Assembly: GCA_035946955.1 (NCBI GenBank)
Contig: DASYYE010000483.1
Coordinates: 1 to 37,545, forward strand
Source of the DNA: DASYYE01 sp035946955
Lineage (GTDB): Bacteria > Actinomycetota > Actinomycetes > Streptosporangiales > Streptosporangiaceae
Direction: 5' to 3'
Length of the DNA stretch: 37,545 nucleotides
The notes under the pieces are model-generated. The model worked only from the letters and a program-made list of their open reading frames with translations. It was not told the DNA's origin and searched no databases. The first letter of the stretch is position 1, and each line of letters starts with the position of its first letter. Positions 8,006 to 15,509 of this stretch are shown here, piece after piece. The position numbers and the translations under genes are program-made.

Positions 8006-9358
8006 ATGAGGCTGCCCGTGCCACCTGCAACAATTCGATCTGCCGCATTGACAGCGGCGGTCCTCACGTCCCTGGCAGCCCCCGCCGCCACGGCGGCGGG
8101 CGCGCACATCCCCGCGCGCGGCAGCGTCAGCCGGGCCGTCGAGGTCAGCAAGGCCTGCCTGGCCCCGAACGACGAGGTGGAGACCGCCACCGGTGCCCCG
8201 CGTTACGTATACGACGTGTGGATCGGCTGCGGCGGGATCGGGTTCGCCCGCTCCACCGACGGCGGCCGGACTTTCAGCAAGGCGGTGCCGGTACCGGGAT
8301 CGAGGGACTTTTTCAGCTGGGACCCGGCGGTCGCCGTCGGCCCGGACGGCACCGTCTACCTGGCCTTCATGACCGAGAACCTGCAGCACATGTTCCCGGT
8401 CGTGGACGCCTCGTTCAACCACGGGGCGACCTTCCCCCAGGTCTCCCCGCTGATGCCCGCCCGCAACGACAACTGGGGAGACCGCGACTTCATCGCCGTC
8501 GGCAAGACCGGCACGGTCTACGTCACCTGGGACTACGGCCCATCGGCCACGCTGATCAGGTCCGTGTGCAGCCCCATGGGCAGTTGCGCGTACAAAGCCG
8601 GCGACGTGAACACGGTGATCCAGCAGTCCACCGACGGCGGCAAAACCTGGGGGCCCATCATCGCGGTGAGCCCGCACTTCCCGCGCGGCGGCGGGGTCAG
8701 CGCGCCCGTGCTCGTGGAGCCGTCCGGCCGCGTCGACCTGCTCTCCTGGGGACACCACGTCAGCAAGCAGCCGTCCTACGCCCTGCACCCGGGGCACGAG
8801 TTCTTCGCCTCCTCCGGCGACGGAACGACGTGGCCCGCGCACCAGACCGAGGTCGGGGCTCCGGCCGGCTCCATCGCCATACCGACGTGGTGGATCGACG
8901 GGGACCTGAGCCGGGACGCAGGCGGCACCCTGTACGCGACCTGGGACACCCAGACCAAGGCTGGGGACATCGGCTGGCTGTCCTACTCCACCAACGACGG
9001 AGTGTCGTGGTCGGCCCCGTTCCGGGTCACCCCCGACACCGACAAGGCCGTGCACATCGTCCAAGTCCTCGGCGGCGTGACCGGCGTGGCCTATGTGGCC
9101 TGGCAGACCGACGCCCCGGCCGCCGGCTACGCCACCTACCTGCGCCCCTACACGCCCGGCAAGGGCTGGCTGGGCCCGCGCATCACCGTGTCGAGCTTCT
9201 TCGGCAACCGCACGGACTGGCCGGGTGACACCTTCGGCCTCGCTCTGTTGCCGGGCGGGCACGCCACCAAGCTGGCCCTGAGCTGGGGCAGCGCGGCCCC
9301 GGGCAGCTCCGGCTCAGAAATCTGGGCAGCCACGGTCACCCTCCCCGCCATACACTGA
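8006..9358 (+). CDS. Secreted BNR/sialidase-like beta-propeller protein
   Basis: ATG at 8006 gives 450 residues beginning MRLPVPPATIRSAAL, a Sec signal peptide with likely cleavage after an A-T-A-A/A-G-A stretch near residue 33. ATG codons at 7988 and 7970 are in frame alternatives; none has a strong ribosome site. Asp-box motifs recur (STDGGRTFS, STDGGKTWG, SSGDGTTW, STNDGVSWS), as in sialidases and related six-bladed propellers, and D-W-G-D-R-D-F and WDPAVAVGPDG are typical of secreted BNR proteins of actinobacteria. Without an R-I-P motif or a clear catalytic set I do not call it a sialidase. It is downstream of the sigma fragment and repeat copy A and appears intact. Confidence 0.75.
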   Translation: MRLPVPPATIRSAALTAAVLTSLAAPAATAAGAHIPARGSVSRAVEVSKACLAPNDEVETATGAPRYVYDVWIGCGGIGFARSTDGGRTFSKAVPVPGSRDFFSWDPAVAVGPDGTVYLAFMTENLQHMFPVVDASFNHGATFPQVSPLMPARNDNWGDRDFIAVGKTGTVYVTWDYGPSATLIRSVCSPMGSCAYKAGDVNTVIQQSTDGGKTWGPIIAVSPHFPRGGGVSAPVLVEPSGRVDLLSWGHHVSKQPSYALHPGHEFFASSGDGTTWPAHQTEVGAPAGSIAIPTWWIDGDLSRDAGGTLYATWDTQTKAGDIGWLSYSTNDGVSWSAPFRVTPDTDKAVHIVQVLGGVTGVAYVAWQTDAPAAGYATYLRPYTPGKGWLGPRITVSSFFGNRTDWPGDTFGLALLPGGHATKLALSWGSAAPGSSGSEIWAATVTLPAIH

Positions 9359-9509
9359 CCGGCGGGTGCCCCAGCGGGGTGCCATCTACAGCCACATCAC
9401 GTAACCAACGTCCCGAGACGCGACACCCAGCGTCCAATCCTGTTCGGATCCTCCCCGCACCCATTCCAGCTCGGTGATGGAGATCGGTGCTGTCGAAGGG
9501 GGGCTTTGC

Positions 9510-9735
9510 GTGAGCACGGCGAAGATCGAGCGGACGCGGGCCGGCAACGGGACGGCCGGTGCGACCTGGAACCCGGTGACCGGGTACACGAAGGTGTCGG
9601 CGGGGTGCGATCACTGCTATGCGGAGATATTCGCCGAGCGGTGACGGGGCATCCCCGGCCATCACTTCGAGCACTGGTTCGACGTGACGCTGAGGCCGGA
9701 GCGGGTTGGCCAGTCGCTGCGGTGGACTGGGGGTG
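9510..9735 (+). pseudogene. DUF5131 (phage Gp37/Gp68 family) fragment, copy 2, with in-frame stop
   Basis: GTG at 9510 opens a frame reading TWNPVTGYTKVSAGCDHCYA and then EIFAER, where TGA (9642-9644) interrupts. The same frame continues with RGIPGHHFEHWFDVTLRPER and LRWTGG, which is the normal continuation of the family (AERF/W-RG-PGHxxExGFD...LRPERL). A single change from TGG to TGA thus truncated it. The first of the three cysteines is tyrosine here (GYTKVSAGC). The similarity ends at about 9735 at a hairpin and the end of a convergent nuclease gene. This is the longest of the three DUF5131 remnants in the window. Confidence 0.75.
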
Positions 9736-9748
9736 AGCAGATCACCCC
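9730..9748. terminator. Hairpin at the junction of DUF5131 copy 2 and the nuclease gene
   Basis: GGGGTGA (9730-9736) pairs perfectly with TCACCCC (9742-9748) around GCAGA. The 3' arm includes the nuclease stop codon. It could terminate transcription from either side. Confidence 0.45.
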
Positions 9749-10206
9749 TGTGCGGTCAGGAGATCGGAAATCTGTTCGATCGCGACGTCGAACTCGTCGA
9801 TGTTCCAGTGGTAGCGGGGTGGTTTCTGGTGGGTCAGCAGGTATTCCGCCTCCCGCTCCTCGGCGAGTTCCGCCACCTCGGCGGCGCGGGCGTAACGGAT
9901 CGTGGGGTTGTCGGCGGCCAGGTGAGCGAATGCGTAAATAGAGTGACAGCCCAGTTCGGTGCTGATCGCTTCGAGTGCCCGCACCCTTCCGGGCGGAGTC
10001 CCGAACTTTCCCTCATCGGTCACGGTGCCCTTGACCTGGATCAGCAAACGGATGGCGGCCTTGCGCGCAAGAAGGTCCGCAAACGGGCAGTTGCCCACCA
10101 GATCGTTGAGGTTCGTGACGGCGAACCCGACGGCTTCGAGTTCCCTGGTTACCGCCGCCTCAGCCCGGCGCCCGGTGGTCATGCGCTGCTCCGTGATGCT
10201 AGTCAT
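9742..10206 (-). CDS. PD-(D/E)XK-like nuclease
   Basis: ATG at 10206 is preceded by GGAGG on the minus strand; the product is 154 residues. The first half has the arrangement of small PD-(D/E)XK endonucleases (similar to the group I intron-associated or Holliday-resolvase-like type): a helix with E (GRRAEAAVTRELEAVGF), a D in NCPFADLLA and then LLIQVKG, giving E-D-QVK. The second half (AISTELGCHSIYAFAHLA, then a Lys/Pro-rich tail) is unassigned. It lies between two broken DUF5131 genes on the opposite strand. Small nucleases in such positions often belong to mobile elements or defence genes. It looks intact; the target is unknown. Confidence 0.65.
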   Translation of the reverse strand: MTSITEQRMTTGRRAEAAVTRELEAVGFAVTNLNDLVGNCPFADLLARKAAIRLLIQVKGTVTDEGKFGTPPGRVRALEAISTELGCHSIYAFAHLAADNPTIRYARAAEVAELAEEREAEYLLTHQKPPRYHWNIDEFDVAIEQISDLLTAQG

Positions 10207-10310
10207 CTGCGGCGTCCTCCGTCTCGTGGTGCCGGCGAAAGTAATGGTCGCAGAGCGCTCCGGCGAATCAGGAACAGCCGCCAGATACACCGGCTGCCCG
10301 GGGCCGCCCG

Positions 10311-10447
10311 ATGAGCACCGTCTCGAAGATCGAGTGGACCGAGGTCACCTGGAACCCGACGACCGGGTGCGACCGGATCTCGCCTGGGTGCGACCACTGT
10401 TATGCGCTGACGCTGGCCAGGCGGTTGAAGGCGACGGGCCAGGCGAA
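10311..10447 (+). pseudogene. DUF5131 (phage Gp37/Gp68 family) N-terminal fragment, copy 3
   Basis: ATG at 10311 opens MSTVSKIEWTEVTWNPTTGC, then the intact C-x6-C-x2-C cluster and YALTLARRLKATGQAK, agreeing closely with the family's first 45 residues. After about 10447 the sequence becomes the 3' part of an antisense DUF6262-like gene. The breakpoint differs from those of copies 1 and 2, so no single site was used. Copies 1 and 3 are more alike (TTGCDRIS.GCDHCYAL) than either is to copy 2. Confidence 0.75.
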
Positions 10448-10733
10448 ATGCCAGCAGGTTGGCGTTTTCGGCGAGCACGGACCGGTGGCTGATCGCGGTC
10501 GATGCTGGGGGCGGGGCGGTCGTAGTGTCGGCGGTGGCTTGGAGCACGGCGGCGTGCAGGCCGGCGTGCCGGTGGATGAACGAGCGGTGCACCTGCGCGC
10601 CGCCGGCGACCGAGGAGATGGTGATCTCTGACCCATCGGCGTCCATGTCCGCCAGTGCCTGGCGGACGCGTTGCCGTCTTCGGCCGACGTCGCGGCGCCG
10701 GGCCCTGGCCAGCGGCGTGTCAGCGGTGGTCAT
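10448..10733 (-). pseudogene. DUF6262-like transposon accessory gene, 3' end missing
   Basis: On the minus strand the ATG at 10733 begins MTTADTPLARARRRDVGRRR, followed by RVRQALADMDADGSEITIS, VAGGAQVHRSFIHRHAGLHA. The pattern (basic helix, 'AL..MD.DG..IT...VA..A.VHRSF.YRH..L') is that of the DUF6262/TnpC-type small proteins encoded after the two tyrosine recombinases of Tn554-like transposons. The gene runs into the DUF5131 copy 3 fragment at about 10447, so its end is lost. It begins 7 bases after the stop of a degraded upstream frame, as in an operon. Confidence 0.6.
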
Positions 10734-10740
10734 GGGCGGG

Positions 10741-10985
10741 TCATCCGGTGCTGGGGGCGGGGCGGACGCCTGGCATGCCGAGGCTGACGAGCTGGTGGGT
10801 CTTGCGGATCACGGTGACCGCATCGTGGATCAGGGCCTGGTCTTGCTAGGTGAGGTCATCGACGTCGGATTCGATGCGGCGGGTCAGCTCCCGCAGCTGG
10901 GTGATCTCTTCCTCGCGCGGGCGAGCTGGCCTTTGGCCCAGTCCTGCAGGTCGGGTGCCGGACAGAGCGGCTGCGGCCACGGTGA
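10741..10985 (-). pseudogene. Decayed end of a gene upstream of DUF6262 (perhaps a Tn554-like recombinase)
   Basis: Reading leftwards, LCPAPDLQDWAKGQLAR, then (after a frameshift near 10918) EEEITQLRELTRRIESDV and DDLT, then an in-frame TAG near 10846, then QDQALIHDAVTVIRKTHQLV and a stop at 10741-10743. Such Leu/Glu-rich tails occur at the end of recombinase or partner proteins in these transposons, but the catalytic part is not present and I assign it only by position. With one frameshift and one stop it cannot make a product. Confidence 0.4.
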
Positions 10986-11707
10986 GCGCCACGACAACCT
11001 CGGTAATGACGATGGCCTCACTGGGCAGAGGGTTGGGCGTGCCGATGCCCGCAGGGATGCCGGGCGAGACGGCGCAGGTGACAGTAGGCCGTCAGGGCAC
11101 CCGGCCAGGCGGAGATGGGCATGGCTGACCTGCGGGAAAGTCCTCCACACACTCATGTACTGCCCTGATAGGACATTGGTCTGAGGCTCGTCGGCGAGGT
11201 CGCTCACGAGGCCGCACGGCGGGGTGGCGGCAGCCCTGACCGCCGCATGCTGACAGGCCTGCCTGGCCGTGCTGGCCGCGAGATGGAGGTCCTGCCTGCC
11301 GCAGTTTCCGCCAGTACGCCAGTTGACCTCGGTCTTCGAACCCAATGGCCTGCCCTTCGTGCACGCTCCCGTCAGCACGCGTGCGCGAAGGGCAGGCCCG
11401 GCCGCCCAGCAGACCCCCGGCCAGCGCCCAGAGGACGCGTTGGCAGGTATGGACGTTCTGGCCATCGCAGGGCTGGAGCCCGTCACGGTCCCCTACTAGC
11501 CTCGGGATGGTGACCCTGCGTGTTACCGGTGGTCTCACGGCGGGATGTGGGCCTGTCACGGCCAGCCGTGCGCCGTGCCGTGTCCTGCTGGCCAGGGTCG
11601 CGTTATCTGACCTGAGGGACCGCCTGCGTCCTTTCGGGCCGTCATCCAGGTTCCGGCTGCTGCCCGGCAGCCGGCTCTCATGACTCTCAGCCACCACGGA
11701 GGACCAC
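10986..11707. other. Stretch without a supportable gene
   Basis: The open frames in this stretch are compositionally odd (Arg/Pro/Ser-rich) and lack ribosome sites. The minus-strand 11092-11871 frame covers the promoter and start of the secreted gene at 11708 and is rejected. The only clear structure is the hairpin at 11351-11394. Confidence 0.4.
11351..11394. repeat. Strong 16-bp hairpin
   Basis: TGCCCTTCGTGCACGC (11351-11366) pairs with the segment 11379-11394 (GCGTGCGCGAAGGGCA), with one mismatch and a 12-base loop. No T-run follows. It could be a terminator of an extinct gene or a small palindromic repeat. Confidence 0.5.
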
Positions 11708-12193
11708 ATGCGCATGCCTGTCCACCTATCCCCCCGCATCGCCATCACGGCTGCTGTCATCTTCATCGCCGCAACCGCTGGTGCCATCAGTCTGGTCGGC
11801 TCCGCAGGAGCCGTTCCCACCGTGCGCCAGGCGGGCCCCGTCTCCTGCGGCCTGGGCACACTCCAGGGCACCTACCTGTTCGCCGCCACCGGCTCGCTGG
11901 TGTCATCCACCGGCACCGCCACACCGTTCGCCTTCTCCGGCCACGAGACCTACAACGGCGCCGGCGGCGTGCAGGGAGTACTGACCTCCAGCAACGATGG
12001 CACCATCGCCCGGGGCACCACCTTCACCGGCACCTACACCGTCGCCGCGGACTGCACCGGCGCGCTCACCGTCATGGTCAACGGCAGCGCCGCCCACTAC
12101 GACCTCTACATCGCCCCCAGCGGCAATAACTTCACCTACACCCAGACTGACCCGGGTGTCGTCCTCGGCGCCACTGAACAGCGAGCCACCTGA
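11708..12193 (+). CDS. Small secreted protein of unknown function
   Basis: ATG at 11708 has GGAGGA five bases or so upstream. The 161-residue product starts with a Sec signal peptide (MRMPVHLSPRIAITAAVIFI, then AATAGAISLVGSAGA, cleavage likely near residue 35). The mature part reads SCGLGTLQGTYLFAATG, then TPFAFSGHETYNGAGGVQG, TYTVAADCTGALTV, the pattern of compact secreted beta-barrel proteins seen in many soil bacteria, with two cysteines that may pair. No catalytic motif is visible. It ends close to repeat copy B, which lies on the opposite strand. Confidence 0.65.
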   Translation: MRMPVHLSPRIAITAAVIFIAATAGAISLVGSAGAVPTVRQAGPVSCGLGTLQGTYLFAATGSLVSSTGTATPFAFSGHETYNGAGGVQGVLTSSNDGTIARGTTFTGTYTVAADCTGALTVMVNGSAAHYDLYIAPSGNNFTYTQTDPGVVLGATEQRAT

Positions 12194-12249
12194 TCACGCC
12201 CGCTCCCACAAGGTGCGGCCGGAGCAGGACCAGCGGACGCACCTTCTCG

Positions 12250-12336
12250 CGGCTGGCGGTGGGTGGCTGGCGGAAGACTCGCTGGTAGGTGGGGGCGAGC
12301 GGGGAGCCGCCTGGGATCACGCAGCCGGGCATCAGC
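12250..12336 (-). repeat. Dispersed repeat, copy B (inverted relative to copy A)
   Basis: On the minus strand the 87 bases read GCTGATGCCCGGCTGCGT... to ...CCGCCAGCCG and match copy A at 7723-7810 with about eight substitutions and one single-base gap. One frame gives LMPGCVIPGGSPLAP and YQRVFRQPPTASR. As with copy A, it lies directly 3' of a severed gene fragment. Confidence 0.75.
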
Positions 12337-12349
12337 GACCCGCTGCGGT

Positions 12350-12535
12350 GGAACGCACGGTCGCGGGCACGCCGTGTGCCCGCAGCGCGCGCTGCAGGCC
12401 CGCTGGGTTGCGGAGGTCGCGGATCGACACGGCCACGGTCCCGCTGGGCTCGGTGGTGACCGTCCACACGGCCAGGCTGACGCCCGGGCGGGCGGGGAGG
12501 GCTGGCGGCAGCCAAGGTTCTGCGGGCCGCGCCAC
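12350..12535 (-). pseudogene. C-terminal-like fragment, possibly of a sigma-factor-associated membrane protein
   Basis: The minus-strand reading PGVSLAVWTVTTEPSGTVAV, then SIRDLRNPAGLQRALRAHG and VPATVR resembles the extracytoplasmic part of actinobacterial proteins encoded next to ECF sigma factors ('T-V-x-D-G-T-V-x-V-x-I-x-x-L-x-D-P-x-G-L-Q-x-x-L-x-x-x-G-V-P'). This is from memory of the pattern and is not a firm family call. The similarity breaks at about 12345, just before repeat copy B. No start codon with a ribosome site is evident, so it is probably a remnant. Confidence 0.4.
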
Positions 12536-12678
12536 GTGGGCATCCCCGGGGGGTCTCAGCGGGCCCAGCGGTGTACTGGGCGGCAGTGGCTATTGTCTGC
12601 ACCGGCAGTGCCCTGCTCCAGCGGAAGGGGTTCTCCCCAGGAAGGACCGGTAGGTCTTGGGATTGGGAGGAGGGTGTT

Positions 12679-13165
12679 ATGCCCCTTGGTTTAGCGCGCG
12701 GGATGAGACGGCCGCTCAGGTGGGGGGCGCTGCTGGTGAGCGCGGTGGTGGCAGTGGGCTTGGTGGGGGTGGTGGCTGGTGCCCCACCGGCACAGGCTGC
12801 CTACTTTGGTTTCTTCGGGACCACGCCAGCGATGGCGTGGACGGGCAACTCGCTGGTGCTCGCGGCCACTGATTCCGCTGGGGGCGTCGACAACCTGGAC
12901 TATTGGTGGCAAGACCCGGGCACGGGCCAGTTCAGTAAGGAGCCGGTGGCCGGGGCAACTTCAGCAACACTCCCGCGATCGCCTGGACGGGCAGTTCGGT
13001 GCCCATCACGGCGATCGGCGATGACGGCCACCTGTACTTCTGGTGGCAGGCGGCGGGGTACCGTGCCGGGCCTGGTATTACCCGGCTGTCCTCCTGGCCG
13101 CGCGCCCGCCAGGGCCACCTGGTGTCGCTGGCCCCTGTCGCTGGGTCTTGCTGGTCCCGTCGATG
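12679..13165 (+). pseudogene. Secreted tectonin/lectin-like repeat protein, frameshifted and shortened
   Basis: ATG at 12679 follows GGAGGAGGG and starts a signal peptide (RRPLRWGALLVSAVVAVGLV... ending APPAQA). The mature part has two repeats of a tectonin-like or propeller-like unit: GTTPAMAWTGNSLVLAATD...LDYWWQDPGTG and, in the next frame, GNFSNTPAIAWTGSSVPITA...HLYFWWQAAG. The frames join at the G-run 12952-12955, where one extra G would restore continuity. The shifted frame then ends at 13163-13165 after a non-repeat tail, overlapping the 3' end of the convergent gene at 13078. Related proteins carry several more such units, so the 3' part was probably lost when the two genes were joined. 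Confidence 0.55.
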
Positions 13166-14667
13166 ACGAACGTCGCCTGGAAGTTGAGGTTGTTCTGGTA
13201 TGAGCCAGTGGCGCCGCAGTTGCCTGCCGACGGGCACGACAGCGAGACAAAATAGGCGCAAACGCCGAAGCCCTGGCAGCCAAGGTTGAGGGCCGCGATA
13301 CCAGGGGCTGCTTCCGCATCGCCCCACGTGCCGTGAACCTCGTCCACCACGAACGGCTGCGTCTCACCTTTGGCATCGTCGTAGTTCCCGACGGCGGCGC
13401 ACTCACCCGCCGCGCCACACGACAGCGAACTGAGTCCGGCGATGTCGAAGGGACCGCTGCTGAGGGCAGCTATCCCGGGGACCTCCTGCGCACTGCCCCA
13501 GGTGCCGTTGGTCTCGTCCACCACGAACGGCTCGTCGCTGATCCTCGATACCGAATACGTTCCGCCAGCGGCACACTCGCGCGGCGCGGCACACGAGAGC
13601 GAACTGATGGTGGCGTAGTTGCCAAGGTCCAGGCCCGCGATACCAGGTACCTCCGCCGGTGTGCCCCAGGTTCCCTTGACCTCGTCATCCAGGAAGGGTT
13701 GTGTCGTGTTCGCGCTGTCGGCGAAGGTTCCGCTGATGCCGCAGGTGCCTGGCGCCGGGCACGACACCGTGTCGATCCCCGTGGCCGTCCCTGGGAGCTG
13801 GGTCACGCCGGGCAGTTCCCTGGGCGCACCCCACACGCCGTTGGTCTCCGCATCCACCATCACCCGCTCCACGGCTGTGGTGCCGTGGCGTGCGCTGTAG
13901 GACCCGACAGCGGTGCAGTTGCCTTTTGAGGCGCACGACACCCCGCTGAGCTCGGCATCACCGCCGGTGTTGAGCGAAGCGCCAACCTTGTGCGCGGGCT
14001 GCCAGGTGCCGTCCACCTCATCAGCGATGAACGCCTGCCGCCGTGTGCGGTCGAACTTGGCACGCTGACTGAAGAACCCGACGGCGACGCAGTCGCCCGG
14101 CGACGGGCATGACACGCCGAGGAGTCCGGCGAGCCCCGCCCGGTTGAGGGCGCCCAGCCCGGGCACCTCCTGTGCTTGGCCCCAGGTGCCGTTGGTCTCG
14201 TTCGCGACGAACGCTTCCGCCGTGCTGGGGTCGAAGGAGTTGTCAGCGTCATAGATGCCGCCAGCGGCGCAGTTGCCTGGTGAGGCACATGACATCGCAC
14301 TGAGCCGGGCACTCTGCTGGTTGAGGGCCGTCATGCCCGGCAGTTCCTTGGTACCGCCCCAGACCCCGTTCACCTCGCCGACGACGAAGACCTGGTATCC
14401 AGACACGTAGTTGTACTCGCCGCCTGTGCTGCAGTCGCCTGGCGCAGCACACGACACCGGGCCGGCAGTGAGCTGGTTGCCCACGCCTGAGGACACCGGC
14501 AACTCACGCGCCGTGCCCCACGTGCCACCCTGCGCGGTACGGGCGGCGGGCACGGTCCGGGCCGCCGTGGTGGCACCGGTTAACAGCCCTGAACTGGCAG
14601 CCGCCGCTGCGGCCGCAACCGCGACCGCCGCCAACCGCCGCCTCACCGGCCACAAAACCCTGGTCAT
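13078..14667 (-). CDS. Secreted protein with eight SC-x-x-x-G-x-C repeats
   Basis: ATG at 14667 has GGGAGG at the right distance on the minus strand. The 529-residue product begins with a Sec signal (MTRVLWPVRRRLAAVAVAAA). It then has eight units of roughly 55-60 residues built as 'SCxxxGxCxxxGxY...QxFVxxExNGTWGxxxEVPGxxAL', e.g. SCASPGNCAAGGIY and SCPSAGNCGATGSY, so each unit probably has one disulphide and folds as a propeller blade. This architecture is widespread in actinobacterial exported proteins; I know of no assigned function. The last residues after FVIDGTSK are read from the antisense of the truncated gene at 12679-13165 and are unlike the repeats, so the natural C-terminus may have been lost. 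Confidence 0.8.
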   Translation of the reverse strand: MTRVLWPVRRRLAAVAVAAAAAAASSGLLTGATTAARTVPAARTAQGGTWGTARELPVSSGVGNQLTAGPVSCAAPGDCSTGGEYNYVSGYQVFVVGEVNGVWGGTKELPGMTALNQQSARLSAMSCASPGNCAAGGIYDADNSFDPSTAEAFVANETNGTWGQAQEVPGLGALNRAGLAGLLGVSCPSPGDCVAVGFFSQRAKFDRTRRQAFIADEVDGTWQPAHKVGASLNTGGDAELSGVSCASKGNCTAVGSYSARHGTTAVERVMVDAETNGVWGAPRELPGVTQLPGTATGIDTVSCPAPGTCGISGTFADSANTTQPFLDDEVKGTWGTPAEVPGIAGLDLGNYATISSLSCAAPRECAAGGTYSVSRISDEPFVVDETNGTWGSAQEVPGIAALSSGPFDIAGLSSLSCGAAGECAAVGNYDDAKGETQPFVVDEVHGTWGDAEAAPGIAALNLGCQGFGVCAYFVSLSCPSAGNCGATGSYQNNLNFQATFVIDGTSKTQRQGPATPGGPGGRAARRTAG

Positions 14668-15009
14668 GACAGCCTCCCTTGTCAGGGTCAGAGTCCCAGG
14701 TTAAGAGGAAAAAGCCGGGCACGCCATTACATGAGATGGCCGGTTCAAGACACGGCCGCCATCTCTCAGAAATAGTTGCGTTTCACACCAGGCGTCATTA
14801 TCACAAAATCGAGAAGCTGCCCAAGGCCCTTGACGCAAATCACAGACCCATTCACCGGGGGCCGCCCAAGACACCGAACAGGCCCTCACTCGGCTGCCTC
14901 CACCACTGCCTGGCAACCCGCCAGCACTACGACGAGACCACCGCATTCGCCACGCCAGCCGACCCGGCACACGCCATCGCGGCTTGGCAACTTAACCGCA
15001 CCGGATGTC
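14668..15009. other. Spacer upstream of the repeat protein; no gene seen
   Basis: The region is less GC-rich than its surroundings between 14700 and 14850 and probably contains the promoter of the leftward repeat-protein gene. I see no reading frame with family features. Confidence 0.35.
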
Positions 15010-15113
15010 TCCGGGTCATATACGACGGCGCCTGGGAGCCGCTGGTGCAGTTCCTGTGCGAGCGTCGTCTTGCCCGCGCCGAACCCGCCATTGATCCAGA
15101 TGATCACCGGCAT
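15010..15113 (-). pseudogene. N-terminal stub of a P-loop ATPase/kinase-like gene
   Basis: ATG at 15113 opens MPVIIWINGGFGAGKTTLAQ and then ELHQRLPGAVVYDPE on the minus strand. This is the start of AAA/kinase-like proteins (including tunicamycin-resistance TmrB-like ones), with a Walker A GxFGAGKTT loop. After about residue 35 (position ~15010) the sequence no longer resembles the family, which is usually some 170-190 residues long. It is a broken 5' end and not expected to be active. Confidence 0.65.
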
Positions 15114-15509
15114 AAAGCTATCCGGTTAATCCCTGGGCTGCCTATGACGGCATTCCTCACGACCGCCGCCGCCCGCACCCTGACGCTGGCCGCCGCTACA
15201 CCGCGTTCGCTCATCGCCTCACCGCCATCGCGGAGCCCGGACTCCGGGAAACGCAGCCTTCCCAGCCTGGCTACGGTGGCAGCAGTCCGGCCCGGTGACC
15301 TGGCCTTGTGCTGCCCGGGGTGGGCTGGTTGGTACGGGAATACCTGGTTCGCCCGCCGTTTGTGCCGCGTATGGCCTGATCCGCCACCCTGGTCCTGTGC
15401 CACAGACAGGTGTGCCTGGCGCCTCGCCGGGCAGGCCACCCGAGGCCCGCGATCCGGCAAAAGGAGGCACACGTTCAGGCACCGGAACGAGCAAGTGAGG
15501 GGAGAACAA
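15114..15509. other. Stretch with no confident gene
   Basis: A plus-strand reading from about 15128 (PWAAYDGIPHDRRRPHPDAG, then RRYTAFAHRLTAIAEPGLRE) has a protein-like composition but no start with a ribosome site and a stop near 15296. It may be a gene relic that I cannot name. The final 60 bases are the upstream region of the gene at 15510. Confidence 0.3.

Noticed and set aside
7994..9262. 422-codon minus-strand frame
   Set aside because: Shadow of the secreted BNR protein gene; Arg/Gly/Val-rich without motifs.
11092..11871. 259-codon minus-strand frame considered as a gene
   Set aside because: Low-complexity reading, no ribosome site, and it covers the start of the well-supported secreted gene at 11708.
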